Of a DNA stretch of 55,834 nucleotides, positions 1-8,810 are shown one piece after another (the stretch's first letter is position 1; each line of letters opens with the position of its first letter). Origin of the DNA: M3007 sp044350415 (lineage in GTDB: Bacteria; Bacteroidota; Bacteroidia; Chitinophagales; Saprospiraceae). Both the position numbers and the translations under genes were made by a program. Location of the stretch: NCBI GenBank assembly GCA_044350415.1, contig JBILHQ010000012.1:1-55834 (forward strand), given 5' to 3'. The notes beneath the pieces are model-generated. The model had not been told where the DNA came from and searched no databases. It was given only the letters and a program-made list of their open reading frames with translations.

Positions 1-42
1 AGTGGTGAGTGGTGCACCACTAAACACTAAACACTCACCACT
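1..42. repeat. Inverted repeat at the 3' end of the LOG gene
   Basis: An 11-bp inverted repeat pairs 1-11 (AGTGGTGAGTG) with 32-42 (CACTCACCACT). A 14-bp perfect palindrome (AGTGGTG/CACCACT) is nested at 8-21. The right arm includes the TAG stop of the minus-strand LOG gene, so the element starts at that stop codon. The 13-nt string AGTGGTGAGTGGT recurs at 33379-33391, upstream of padR, so this is a dispersed repeat. The lack of a T tract argues against a simple terminator. Confidence 0.6.
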
Positions 43-805
43 AAAGTTCAAAGTTTGGTGCGAGTTTGGTCTGTCTTTCACCGGCGTAGAATTCATTGAC
101 TACGCGGACGATATCATCGGGGTCGTCGGTGATGTGGAATAATTGCATGTCTTCGGAGCTCACGGTGTGGTGGCGCTCGATCATGACCTGCTCAATCCAG
201 GTTTTCAGACCTTCCCAGAATTCTTTACCCACGAGGACAATCGGTACGCGGGTAATTTTTTTGGTTTGAACGAGGGTCATTACCTCAAACAATTCATCGA
301 GGGTACCGAAGCCCCCGGGTAATACCACGAATGCCTGGGCATATTTGACAAACATTACTTTTCTGACGAAAAAGTAACGGTGTTTGAGATTGTGGGAGGC
401 GGCGATAAACGGATTATGGTGTTGTTCGAAAGGCAGGTCGATATTTAAACCTACCGATTCGCCGCCTTTCATCCAGGCACCTTTGTTGCCTGCTTCCATG
501 ATACCGGGGCCACCACCAGTGATGACGCCGTATCCTTCTTCGCAAAAACGGGATGCAATTTTGACCGCTAATTCGTAATAAAAAGTACCTGGTTTGGTGC
601 GCGCTGATCCAAATATGGAGATACAGGGACCAATATTATTTAATACTTCAAATCCGTCTACAAATTCGGCAATCACTTTGAACATTGTCCAGGAGTTTTC
701 GCCACGCATCTTACTCCATTTTTTAATGGTGATGCCGTTGGAAGATCCGCGCTCCACGATAGGGATAATTTGCTCTTGCTCTTCCTGATTCTTCTCTTGA
801 TCCAT
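41..805 (-). CDS. LOG family protein (TIGR00730, Rossmann fold)
   Basis: About 254 residues. The two family signatures are clear: GGGPGIMEAGNKGA in the first half and PGGFGTLDELFE in the second. This family has a Rossmann-like fold and includes cytokinin riboside 5'-monophosphate phosphoribohydrolases, often misnamed lysine decarboxylases. The substrate in bacteria like this is uncertain, a nucleoside monophosphate being most likely. The frame is open further upstream, to 985, but that extension would run into lipA and is low complexity, so the ATG at 803-805 (MDQEKNQ) is preferred. lipA lies upstream on the same strand 61 bp away. Family assignment is secure; physiological role is not. Confidence 0.88.
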   Translation of the reverse strand: MDQEKNQEEQEQIIPIVERGSSNGITIKKWSKMRGENSWTMFKVIAEFVDGFEVLNNIGPCISIFGSARTKPGTFYYELAVKIASRFCEEGYGVITGGGPGIMEAGNKGAWMKGGESVGLNIDLPFEQHHNPFIAASHNLKHRYFFVRKVMFVKYAQAFVVLPGGFGTLDELFEVMTLVQTKKITRVPIVLVGKEFWEGLKTWIEQVMIERHHTVSSEDMQLFHITDDPDDIVRVVNEFYAGERQTKLAPNFEL

Positions 806-866
806 AATAATTTCGGTGTTATGATGGAACATGCAATAACAAGTAATTATTTTACATGTTCCTGAA

Positions 867-1757
867 TTAAAAAACGTGGCGTTCAGCGTGGTAACTGGAC
901 CGAACCAGCGGACCACTTTCCACGTATTTGAAGCCTTTGGCCAGCCCCACTTCTTTGTATTCAGCAAAAACGTCGGGGTGCACAAATTCGGCTACTTCGA
1001 GGTGCATTTTTGTGGGTTGAAGGTATTGACCGATAGTAAGAATATCGCAGCCATTGGCCACGAGCTCGTCCATAGCGGCAAACATTTCTTCTTTGGTTTC
1101 CCCCAAACCGACCATGATACCGGTTTTGGTGCGTTTGCCGAAATCTTTGGTCCGGCTGATTTGTTCGAGGCTGCGTTCCCATTTTGCCTGTGGACGCACT
1201 TTGCGGTACAGGCGCGGCACCGTTTCCATATTGTGACTCACCACTTCCTGTCCGGCTTCTATCATCCTGACCAGGGCGTCCCAGTTACTTTTCACATCGG
1301 GGATGAGGGTTTCTATCGTGGTTTCTGGGCTGCGTTCTTTCACAGCCCGGACCGTTTGGTACCATATTTCTGCACCCCGGTCTTTGAGTTCGTCGCGGTT
1401 GACAGAGGTCAGCACGGCGTGTTTGACCTTCATCAACCAGATTGCTTCTGCCACACGGCGGGGTTCATCTTCGTCATATTCATTAGGGCGGCCGGTTTTT
1501 ACAGCACAAAAGGAACAGGAGCGCGTACAGACATTGCCCAGAATCATAAAAGTGGCAGTACCTGCGCCCCAACATTCGCCCATGTTGGGGCAACTACCGC
1601 TTTGACAAATCGTATGGAGTTTAAAATCGTCCACCACATTGCGCACCATCCTGTAATTTTCGCCCATAGGCAAGCGTACTTTCAGCCATTCAGGGCGTTT
1701 GGGGCGGCTGTTAGCGGCGGTTGATTCGGGGGGGTCTATGATTGGGAGTTCGTGCAT
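867..1757 (-). CDS. lipA: Lipoyl synthase
   Basis: 296 residues, normal for the family. This radical SAM enzyme inserts two sulfurs into protein-bound octanoyl chains to make lipoyl groups on 2-oxoacid dehydrogenases and the glycine cleavage H protein. Both iron-sulfur sites are visible: the auxiliary cluster motif CQSGSCPNMGEC and the radical SAM motif CTRSCSFC. The conserved RSSY motif near the C terminus (VRSSYHAE) supplies the serine ligand of the auxiliary cluster. It starts at ATG 1755-1757. Its neighbours are a globin gene upstream (29 bp gap) and the LOG gene downstream, all minus strand. Confidence 0.96.
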   Translation of the reverse strand: MHELPIIDPPESTAANSRPKRPEWLKVRLPMGENYRMVRNVVDDFKLHTICQSGSCPNMGECWGAGTATFMILGNVCTRSCSFCAVKTGRPNEYDEDEPRRVAEAIWLMKVKHAVLTSVNRDELKDRGAEIWYQTVRAVKERSPETTIETLIPDVKSNWDALVRMIEAGQEVVSHNMETVPRLYRKVRPQAKWERSLEQISRTKDFGKRTKTGIMVGLGETKEEMFAAMDELVANGCDILTIGQYLQPTKMHLEVAEFVHPDVFAEYKEVGLAKGFKYVESGPLVRSSYHAERHVF

Positions 1758-1786
1758 TTGCTAAATAATCAATAGTGAACTTATTT

Positions 1787-2185
1787 TTAATTTTTCACGA
1801 TTCCAATACCGTGATGAGGGCTGAATTTGGGTTTCCACGTTTCAGCAATGGCAAAAGCGCGAAATTTGGCATCGTCGGCCACTTTTCCGGCAAAAAGTTG
1901 ATCGACCGTCTGCAGAAAGATCTGAAGCCACCGGTCAAACATCTCCGCCGACAACGGATAACGTTGGTGCAGGTCAAAATGTTTTTGGATGGGATTGCCA
2001 GTATACTGTTTCCCTCCGAGCAGCAGAAAATCCCAAAAGCCGTACATGACAGGCAGATGGTGCTCCCAATTGATGTGCGCAATTTCATTAAAAATGGGCC
2101 CCAACAATTCGTCAGCGGTCACACTTTGGTAGAAAGTATCAATCAGGCGTTTGATATCGTCGGTGTCTTTAATGTCGGGCATCAT
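1787..2185 (-). CDS. Group III truncated hemoglobin
   Basis: About 132 residues, the right size for a single truncated globin domain. The sequence runs from a helix-B-like segment (IDTFYQSVTADELLGPIF) through WEHHLPVMYGFWDFLL to a candidate proximal histidine region (IQKHFDLHQ), then WLQIF, as in group III (P-type, COG2346) globins. These bind heme and oxygen or NO; no single role is established. Two ATG codons at 2185 and 2182 overlap the TGA (2184-2182) of the upstream DUF1080 gene, so translation is probably coupled. A TTG at 2200 is a less likely start. Confidence 0.85.
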   Translation of the reverse strand: MMPDIKDTDDIKRLIDTFYQSVTADELLGPIFNEIAHINWEHHLPVMYGFWDFLLLGGKQYTGNPIQKHFDLHQRYPLSAEMFDRWLQIFLQTVDQLFAGKVADDAKFRAFAIAETWKPKFSPHHGIGIVKN

Positions 2186-2919
2186 AAATTGCGAATCCAA
2201 ATATTCCGGAAACTCACCAGGTCGCCGTGATCCTGCAAACGGATGGGCAGGTTGCCATGTGCGCCGTTTTTAGGCAGGCCGATATACTCGGTAGTGCCTT
2301 TAATTTCGGTGTGGTTTTGCAGCAGCACGCCATTGAGGATCACCGTCACATAGCCCGGTGCGATGAGGATACTATCTTTATTGAACCGTGGGGCCGTGTA
2401 AATAATATCGTAATTCTGCCATTCGCCGGGTTTGCGGCAGGCATTGGCGAGCGGAATACTTTGTTTGTAAACAGAACCTGTTTGGCCATTGGAATAAGTG
2501 GTATTTTGATAGCAGTCAAGTACCTGCACTTCGTACCGGCTTTGCAGGAAAATACCGCTGTTGCCACGGCCCTGGCCTTCGCCTTTCACCACTACTGGTT
2601 CACGGAATTCCACATGCAGCTGGCAGTCGCCAAAAGACCTGCGTGTTTGGATATCGCCTTTAGTTGCGGCTACCGTCATACTGCTGTCTTTGTTGATAGT
2701 CCAGGCGGCGGCACTGCTGTCTTTGGCGGCAATAAATTCATTCAGGTTAGTACCATTGAACAGCACGATGGCATCGGATGGTGGTTTGGTGCCATTACCG
2801 GGCGTAACGATGGGCGGCTTGGGCGACCATACTTCAGTGGCCTTTGGATCGGTGATTTGCGCGGTAGCGACGGCGCAGAGGGTAAATATGGCTAAGGTTA
2901 CCAGTGTGAGTTGACGCAT
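2182..2919 (-). CDS. Secreted DUF1080 (3-keto-disaccharide hydrolase-like) protein
   Basis: 245 residues with a signal peptide (about residues 1-20, ending CAVATAQ), so it is exported. The rest is one DUF1080 / PF06439 domain, a concanavalin-like jelly roll: LFNGTNLNEF near the start, GNSGIFLQSRYEVQVLD in the centre and RLQDHGDLVSFRNIWI at the end. Some members hydrolyse 3-keto-glycosides; others have no assigned activity, so substrate is left open. A Bacteroidota -7 box of the form TACCTTCG lies 25 bp upstream at 2944-2951. The stop overlaps the start of the globin gene. Confidence 0.85.
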   Translation of the reverse strand: MRQLTLVTLAIFTLCAVATAQITDPKATEVWSPKPPIVTPGNGTKPPSDAIVLFNGTNLNEFIAAKDSSAAAWTINKDSSMTVAATKGDIQTRRSFGDCQLHVEFREPVVVKGEGQGRGNSGIFLQSRYEVQVLDCYQNTTYSNGQTGSVYKQSIPLANACRKPGEWQNYDIIYTAPRFNKDSILIAPGYVTVILNGVLLQNHTEIKGTTEYIGLPKNGAHGNLPIRLQDHGDLVSFRNIWIRNL

Positions 2920-2943
2920 AATAAATGAATGTTGCTTTGGAGG

Positions 2944-2951
2944 CGAAGGTA
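2944..2951 (-). promoter_or_regulatory. Bacteroidota -7 box (TACCTTCG) for the DUF1080 gene
   Basis: TACCTTCG on the minus strand, one base off TANNTTTG, 25 bp before the DUF1080 ATG. The same TACCTTCG variant precedes feoA and ftcD in this window. Confidence 0.45.
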
Positions 2952-3011
2952 TGGAAAAGTTTGTTTTTTTGGAAGATCAGTTTAGTGGGAATAAATCTCC
3001 ACCAATAAAAT

Positions 3012-3052
3012 AGCCCGCCAATTTCTTTGTGGGTGAAAGAACTTGGCGGGCT
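3012..3052 (-). terminator. Intrinsic terminator of the 855-aa T9SS cargo gene
   Basis: The outer stem is 10 bp (AGCCCGCCAA 3012-3021 with TTGGCGGGCT 3043-3052). It continues inward as TTTCTTT against AAAGAAC, six of seven paired, with a GTGGGTG loop. Read on the minus strand the hairpin is followed by ATTTTATT. It lies about 20 bp beyond the stop of the minus-strand gene at 3074. Confidence 0.7.
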
Positions 3053-3073
3053 GTCAAAAAATGTCCGGGTTAG

Positions 3074-5641
3074 TTATATTTTTACAAAACGACCTGAATA
3101 AACCGTGCTGTCAGTGTATGCGGCTTTAATAAAATATATTCCTTCCAATAAATTTGCCGTATTAAAAAAAAACAACTGGCCGCCTCTGGTTATTTGCTCC
3201 ATTACTAACCTTCCCATCGCATTATATATACTTACTATAACTAAATCATTGCCACTAATATACAATACTTCATCAACAGGATTAGGCCATATTTTGGGGG
3301 ATACCCTTCCTGCATCATGGACAGTAACCGTACCCACAGCATAAGTACCGGTTGATGTACAACCTTTTGTATCAGTAACAGTAACAGTATAGCTACCCGG
3401 CAAAAGTTGGGAGCGCTCTAACCCTTCGCCGCCATCATTCCAGAGTGCAGTATAGGGAGGTTGTCCTCCTGTTGGGACAATATCAATAGTACCGTTTGCA
3501 ATTTCGTTTCCACCCGCATCTATAATAAGTGGGGAGGGAATCAGCAGGGTATCGCTGGCATCAATCGTAAGGCTGGCAATTAAAATATCCCCTTTGGAAT
3601 CACTTACTGTTACAAAATATTGCCCAGCCACCAATTGATCAGTTTGATTACCGGAACTGTTGCCAGGGCCATTCCATGCAATTGAATAGGGTGGGCATCC
3701 ACCACCAATCTGAACAGAAAAACTGCCCGTAGGACTTCCGCCACAGGATATAGAAGTATTGAATACACCGTTAATTACCGATGCTTTATGCTCATAAGGA
3801 CCTATATCCGGAGCGGTACCCTGTATGCGATCGTCACCCTGGAGGTCTTTTTGAACCCCTGCTAAGGCAAAGAAAAGAGGCGTGCCGCCATTTATTCCCT
3901 GTGCGCAGGGCAACAAATGGTAATCGCCCAAAGATGTATCGACGAAGGGTGATGTTGTTGCGATGAGATTATGGTCGCCGCAAAGTACTTCCAGGCCGGA
4001 AAGTGTGCTGCAATCGAAGTCCGTCAGGTTGTAATCGAAATCTAACTGATCAAGATCATGCCAGAACGGTAGGCATTTTTCGCCCGTTGCTGCATTGTAG
4101 TTGTTTAAAAAAATATTGTTTTGGGCGTAAATTTTCAGGTTGGAGGTGGGCGGCGGGAAGAGACTGGGGGGGCGAAACCAGGTGTTCATAATAGTGTTAT
4201 TCAAGAGGTAAATGGTATCTTGCGGAGAAGAATCATAAGCACTGATGAAAAGTGGTAAATCATAAGGCGATGGATAGTCTTCCAGATTTCCACTGCCTAT
4301 TATTTTATTATTGGCAATATTTATTTTTCCACCAGAAGTGTTCTTTGATATTCCAATTTGCGATTCTTTCCCATTCAATACATTGCCAAATATAAATATA
4401 CTTTTTCCCTCCGTGTAAATTTTGCTTGTTGCTTGCAAGTAATTATTTTGAATTAAGACCGAGTCAGCGTTTTCTATTTCAATAGACCCGGAATTATTAA
4501 TAAACTGATTGTTCTTAATCTGGTATTTGAAAAGTGGTGAAGTGCTGTACATCCGTATCATAGCATTTGAGCTCGAATCCGGTTGGTTATCAAAAGTATT
4601 GTTTGATATTATTACGGTTCCCATGTTCGAATAATCTCCTATCCCCGTACCCCAAAAATTGGAAAGCAACCCGAAAGATGTCCTTCCATAATTCTTTGAA
4701 ACATAGCAACTATCTATTATGACTGACCTTGAGATAATACTGCCTTCGGTCACCAAAAAGCCACCAATCGCATCTGCCCCATTACTTATTATCTCACAAT
4801 TTCTAAATTCAAGCGTATCTATCCCCATTCGTTTCCTGAAATATACTCCGCCTGCAAGTGCTCCAGCTCTTTCTATTGCCCTATTATTGATAAATTTACA
4901 ATGATAAAATTCAACTCCTTTATCTACCAAACTGCCTCCTTGGAGCCAAACAGCTCCACCATTATAGCCACAGCTGTTGTTTTCAAATTTGCAATATCTA
5001 AATTGGGGAGAACAGCCTTTTGTTAATTGTCCCCAAAATATTATAGCCCCACCATTTCCTCCTGCATAGTTGTTGCGAAACAAGCAACGGTCGAATACAG
5101 GATAGGCTGTACTATCTTTCATCATTACATAAACAGCTCCTCCTGCCCGGTACGGTGAAACATTCCCAAAAGAAGTATCTGATTTAGCATAACCATGTTC
5201 CAGCGTAAAGCCGCTCACGTATGTATTTTCATCAGGATAGGCCATATAAAGTATCGTAAAAGCATTATCCGTACTATCAGCCGGATTACCAATATTGCCA
5301 CTGAGTGTTGTTACGTGGGTTTCCGGCATTCGTTCTTGTGCCGTTTGTTCTGTTCCTGCAAATCCACCCAGTAATCGGACACCAGACGGCATCGTAAATG
5401 TTCTGTTGCGATCCGAAGCAGTATCTGGCAGGTAAAACCCTTCTGCCACCCATATTTCATCACCAGCCTGTGCGGGTTGGAGTGCAAGGTGCAGGTCAGT
5501 GAAGGCATCTGCCCACGATTGGCCGGTATTTAGTCCCACTGCATCGTCGTTGACATAGAAGCGTTGCTGTCCATGCAGGGTAAAGGGTATAAAAAAAAGA
5601 AAAAGGAGTGGACTGAGTAAGAATTTTCTCATGGGAACCAT
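3074..5641 (-). CDS. T9SS cargo: right-handed beta-helix protein with SprB-type repeats
   Basis: 855 residues, secreted. The signal peptide is the hydrophobic stretch in residues 5-24, ending HGQ; ATG codons at 5641 and 5632 are both possible, and the second gives a more typical signal peptide. Residues about 25-130 match the usual start of Bacteroidota beta-helix proteins (DAFTDLHLALQPAQAGDEIWVAEGFY). A long region of N-rich strands such as NNTFDN and NNSGSIEIENADSVLIQNNYL (split here) follows, as in a right-handed beta helix. Around residues 665-775 are two SprB-type repeats (GGSPTGSFSVQIGGGCPPYS). The last ~75 residues are a type A sorting domain (IWPNPVDEVLYIS to the C terminus). Likely a surface adhesin or polysaccharide-interacting protein; activity unknown. 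Confidence 0.85.
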   Translation of the reverse strand: MVPMRKFLLSPLLFLFFIPFTLHGQQRFYVNDDAVGLNTGQSWADAFTDLHLALQPAQAGDEIWVAEGFYLPDTASDRNRTFTMPSGVRLLGGFAGTEQTAQERMPETHVTTLSGNIGNPADSTDNAFTILYMAYPDENTYVSGFTLEHGYAKSDTSFGNVSPYRAGGAVYVMMKDSTAYPVFDRCLFRNNYAGGNGGAIIFWGQLTKGCSPQFRYCKFENNSCGYNGGAVWLQGGSLVDKGVEFYHCKFINNRAIERAGALAGGVYFRKRMGIDTLEFRNCEIISNGADAIGGFLVTEGSIISRSVIIDSCYVSKNYGRTSFGLLSNFWGTGIGDYSNMGTVIISNNTFDNQPDSSSNAMIRMYSTSPLFKYQIKNNQFINNSGSIEIENADSVLIQNNYLQATSKIYTEGKSIFIFGNVLNGKESQIGISKNTSGGKINIANNKIIGSGNLEDYPSPYDLPLFISAYDSSPQDTIYLLNNTIMNTWFRPPSLFPPPTSNLKIYAQNNIFLNNYNAATGEKCLPFWHDLDQLDFDYNLTDFDCSTLSGLEVLCGDHNLIATTSPFVDTSLGDYHLLPCAQGINGGTPLFFALAGVQKDLQGDDRIQGTAPDIGPYEHKASVINGVFNTSISCGGSPTGSFSVQIGGGCPPYSIAWNGPGNSSGNQTDQLVAGQYFVTVSDSKGDILIASLTIDASDTLLIPSPLIIDAGGNEIANGTIDIVPTGGQPPYTALWNDGGEGLERSQLLPGSYTVTVTDTKGCTSTGTYAVGTVTVHDAGRVSPKIWPNPVDEVLYISGNDLVIVSIYNAMGRLVMEQITRGGQLFFFNTANLLEGIYFIKAAYTDSTVYSGRFVKI

Positions 5642-5657
5642 TAGTTTTTAATAAAAA

Positions 5658-5685
5658 CCGGGAGTGCTTTTGAAAGCACTCCCGG
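5658..5685 (-). terminator. Intrinsic terminator of the 957-aa T9SS cargo gene
   Basis: Perfect 13-bp inverted repeat: CCGGGAGTGCTTT (5658-5670) pairs with AAAGCACTCCCGG (5673-5685). On the minus strand it is followed directly by TTTTTATTAAAA. It sits 10 bp past the stop at 5696 and just before the next minus-strand cargo gene, so the two cargo genes are probably separate transcripts. Confidence 0.85.
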
Positions 5686-5695
5686 CATAGTTTAA

Positions 5696-8569
5696 TTACA
5701 AACCAGATTTAATGACTTGACGGCGAATTATATTTTTTCCATCATAAATGGAAATATAATAACTGCCCGGCACTAAATTAGGTAACTGCAAACGGAGCAC
5801 ATTGCTGCCCTGTTGCAGGTGCGAATTTTGTTCAAATAAAACAAATCCAGTTGGCGTTTCCACCCTAACACTCGCATCTGCTTCATTTTGGCTGTCGATG
5901 AAAAGGTCAGCAAAATCAATCAGAGGGTTAGGCTGTACAATAAATGCGAGGGAACGTTTACTATCAGCGATGGTGGATATTTTAACAAGTTGTTCTTCCC
6001 CGGAGGCGTTATATGTTCTTCCTGAAAGAACTTCGTCGGCAGTAATTAATTCAGGCATTTCCATCGGGGAACTGCCTGAATTTTCCTTCCGCTCAAATAC
6101 CAGGCTGAACAATAACTCATTGGCTTCTATCAGTTCACTGCCATCAGGTGAGAACCATAGAAACCGGAGTATACCTTCGTCTAAGCCAGTCAACCCAAGC
6201 GAAGCATCATTTACATTAACGCTGTAGTTGGGTTTTACATCAACTACCTTAAAGTCCTGTGCCGAAAAGCGAATAGCCCATTGTGCAGCCATACTGGAGG
6301 TATTTCCGTTTCTAAAGTCGGCCCTAATGGTTCCGTCTGTATTTACAACATAACTGACTGTTATATTATCCGTCGCGTAAGCAGGTTTTTGGGCACATTT
6401 ACAGGATTGGTCTACGTCACCCATTTTCACAGCAGTAAACAGGCCATAACTGCTGGTAGGGTCATTCGGAACGGGAACATTAGCGATATCCGATCCCGTA
6501 TAAGGGAAGTCTAATAATGGATTTGAGTTATTGGACGTAAACTCATCTTTAAAATAGCGCCATGAAGGAGCACTTCTAATTCCATAATTATCGTGAGTTG
6601 CATAATTTAATCCTTGTAAGCATTCCTGAATTTCATTTAAGTCTTCCTGCGAAATTTTTTGTGTAGGTGGACCTTGACCGAAATATGTTTCATCTACATT
6701 AGCAGCAATCCAAGGATACGGTTTTTGAAGAGATTCTACTCCAGAAAGGTGTCTGCTAATGAGCACCAAATCATAGGCAGTCACACCGCAGGCACAGTGG
6801 TAAAGGCCCGAAATATCTACAGGTTGTAACGTAAAAGGCCTGAAATCCTGATCTGGGCAAAAGGAGTAGGTTCCCATACAATCGCTGTCGGTATAGAGCG
6901 AATAATAAGGAAGTGGGACGCTCCTGAGGGTCATGCCTACCCAAGGTGCAGGCAATCCGAAAAACCCAGGTAATACTACATTGTTCGAAATTTCAGGAGA
7001 GCATGCTGGCCAGTTATTCAAGTCGACCCTGCTGGAGAACGAACAAGGGCTGCTGGCTCCTGCAACGGTTCCTTCGGCATAGACGATATAATAACGGATA
7101 CAATTGGAATTAAGCGTAAATGGCACATTAATAAAGTCGCCGGGATCAATGGTAACTGACGTATTTCGTTCATATTTATACTGCCAAATACCACTTCCGG
7201 TGTTTGTTAGTACACCGTAGGTATTTGCATCCGGCAAGTTGGAGTACACGGTCCCTGCAGCTCCATTATTGCCTTCCAATATGAACTGAAGCACAATCTT
7301 TACATCACTGAACGTAATTGGAGGCATTCCAGCTACCATGTTGATCGTATGATTGATACTGAGACTACAATCCAGCCCAAATTCAGGAAATGCTGCAATC
7401 TGGAGCTTATTAGGGCATTGTGGGTAGCCGGGAAGGGTCACTTCCGTGTCAACTGCTGATAAGGAACAAAGATTTACAGTACCGTTAGTAGTATAAAATG
7501 CACGGGAAGCGGTTAATGCACAACTGACAGACACTCCCTGAGATAGGTTCGTCTGGCCAATAATTTCTATCAGAATAATATTTTCTGTGCTGAAATGCGG
7601 CATCCAGGGTGCACTGGTCAGGCTGTAAAATATATCGTAACTCCCATCGGCATTTTTTCTGACATAGAAATCAAATGTTAATGGTGTGGCACCAGAAGGT
7701 TGCGAAACGGCCTGAGGTGCGAAATCTAAATCAGGGACTCCGGAAGTAGCGACATCAAGATGAATAATGCCATCCAACCGGTTAAAGTTTTGGAAACCAG
7801 GAGATAAGTCCTTCAGTGAAACGCTAATATGTTGGCCGCCGCCTGATGCGACTAATCCAAACTGCATCGTCTGTGCAGGACTGCAACTATTGAGGACTGG
7901 AAAAGTCACAGGAAGTCCTGCTCCTCCTGGACCGCATTCGCTCACCGTTACGTCTGCATTACAATCAACGACACAATCACTATACGTACCACCTTTATCA
8001 ATCCATTTAACCATGTCTCCGGATTCGCCATCTACTACAATTGTAAATAAGGTAACAGAAGTGGGAGCCACGGAACCTGCCGGATATAATTGAAGTATAT
8101 CATCGTCCTGGTTAATAACATCGGAGCAGGATTCATACGATCCTAACGTCCAGGTAATTTCCCCATTTTCAGGCACATAAGCGAGCAATGGGAAAAAGGG
8201 ACTTGGAGCACCACCGGGCAATGTTTGAGAATATTGGGTTGTGTAGGACTTGTTTATTCTGGAAGAAAATCCGTTAACACTAATTTTTCCATGAAATTCA
8301 AGATAATTTAAAGTCAGGGTCTGTGGAAGCGGGGCACCATTGAGGCGGCGGATAGCAACAGTGTAGTAAGTACTAAAGGCACTTGGGGTCGTGGGGGTAT
8401 TGGTTGCTAAATTTGGAGCAGGGTTAACCTTGCATATTTCGAACATATAGGGTGAACACTGGGCACTCAGTGTGCTGTCGGAATAAAATACCCCCCCCCA
8501 TACCAAAATAAGGAATAAAATTTTGCAACTTTGAAAATTGTTTTTTAAGTTTTTAAATGTAAAATTCAT
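5696..8569 (-). CDS. T9SS cargo: large extracellular protein with dockerin-like segment
   Basis: 957 residues. A signal peptide spans about residues 17-36 (ILFLILVWGGVFYSDSTLSA). The body is a series of Ig-like or cohesin-like beta domains without a recognised catalytic motif. Around residues 600-650 is a dockerin-like segment (CGVTAYDLVLISRHLSG, then KISQEDLNEIQECLQG), the form that Bacteroidota surface proteins often carry before a beta domain. The last ~80 residues are a T9SS type A sorting domain (VQPNPLIDFADLFI, ending IIRRQVIKSGL). Function is unknown; a structural or adhesive surface protein is the best guess. The gene is strongly Cys-containing, fitting an extracellular, disulfide-bonded protein. 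Confidence 0.82.
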   Translation of the reverse strand: MNFTFKNLKNNFQSCKILFLILVWGGVFYSDSTLSAQCSPYMFEICKVNPAPNLATNTPTTPSAFSTYYTVAIRRLNGAPLPQTLTLNYLEFHGKISVNGFSSRINKSYTTQYSQTLPGGAPSPFFPLLAYVPENGEITWTLGSYESCSDVINQDDDILQLYPAGSVAPTSVTLFTIVVDGESGDMVKWIDKGGTYSDCVVDCNADVTVSECGPGGAGLPVTFPVLNSCSPAQTMQFGLVASGGGQHISVSLKDLSPGFQNFNRLDGIIHLDVATSGVPDLDFAPQAVSQPSGATPLTFDFYVRKNADGSYDIFYSLTSAPWMPHFSTENIILIEIIGQTNLSQGVSVSCALTASRAFYTTNGTVNLCSLSAVDTEVTLPGYPQCPNKLQIAAFPEFGLDCSLSINHTINMVAGMPPITFSDVKIVLQFILEGNNGAAGTVYSNLPDANTYGVLTNTGSGIWQYKYERNTSVTIDPGDFINVPFTLNSNCIRYYIVYAEGTVAGASSPCSFSSRVDLNNWPACSPEISNNVVLPGFFGLPAPWVGMTLRSVPLPYYSLYTDSDCMGTYSFCPDQDFRPFTLQPVDISGLYHCACGVTAYDLVLISRHLSGVESLQKPYPWIAANVDETYFGQGPPTQKISQEDLNEIQECLQGLNYATHDNYGIRSAPSWRYFKDEFTSNNSNPLLDFPYTGSDIANVPVPNDPTSSYGLFTAVKMGDVDQSCKCAQKPAYATDNITVSYVVNTDGTIRADFRNGNTSSMAAQWAIRFSAQDFKVVDVKPNYSVNVNDASLGLTGLDEGILRFLWFSPDGSELIEANELLFSLVFERKENSGSSPMEMPELITADEVLSGRTYNASGEEQLVKISTIADSKRSLAFIVQPNPLIDFADLFIDSQNEADASVRVETPTGFVLFEQNSHLQQGSNVLRLQLPNLVPGSYYISIYDGKNIIRRQVIKSGL

Positions 8570-8652
8570 TATTTCAAATTAATTGGTTATTGCAAAAACA
8601 CGACAGTCTTTCCGTCCGGTGGAGTATGCCCGGAAAGTTGCAGCAAAGAATT

Positions 8653-8674
8653 ATTGGTAAATGCATTTACCAAT
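8653..8674. repeat. 22-bp perfect palindrome upstream of the 957-aa gene
   Basis: ATTGGTAAATG followed with no spacer by its exact reverse complement CATTTACCAAT. A second near-palindrome centred on GATTAATC lies at 8682-8700. Both are 80-130 bp upstream of the minus-strand T9SS cargo gene starting at 8569, so they could be dimeric regulator sites. No regulator is known. Confidence 0.45.
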
Positions 8675-8735
8675 CTACTAACGTTTGATTAATCGAAACG
8701 GTTGGGTAAAATGAATAATTTAAAAAAATATTTAA

Positions 8736-8750
8736 TCCTGGATGCCAGGA
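8736..8750 (-). terminator. Possible terminator after the alpha-2-macroglobulin gene
   Basis: Short inverted repeat TCCTGG-ATG-CCAGGA. On the minus strand it is followed by TTAAATATTTTTTT. It lies 60 bp past the stop at 8811, downstream of the repeat at 8767-8808. Confidence 0.45.
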
Positions 8751-8766
8751 ACTATTTTTTCATGAC

Positions 8767-8808
8767 TTGTTGCGGTGGGACTGGCCAGATCGCCTCCCAC
8801 CGCAACAA
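8767..8808. repeat. Palindromic repeat, family A copy 1
   Basis: Perfect 14-bp stem: TTGTTGCGGTGGGA (8767-8780) with TCCCACCGCAACAA (8795-8808). The 14-nt loop contains GGCCAGAT. It ends 2 bp from the stop codon of the minus-strand alpha-2-macroglobulin gene. Related copies are at 15979-16057, 16505-16537 and 43172-43217. Confidence 0.75.
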
Positions 8809-8810
8809 AC

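Noticed and set aside
803..985. N-terminal extension of the LOG gene
   Set aside because: It would overlap lipA by more than 110 bp and adds a Trp- and Cys-rich stretch unlike the family.
876..1724. Long plus-strand open frame of 282 codons opposite lipA
   Set aside because: It lies wholly antisense to lipA, whose cluster motifs are intact. The protein has no recognisable domain and an odd His/Phe-rich composition typical of a reversed frame.
2227..2895. Plus-strand open frame of 222 codons opposite the DUF1080 gene
   Set aside because: Antisense to a gene with a signal peptide and a full domain. No motif of its own.
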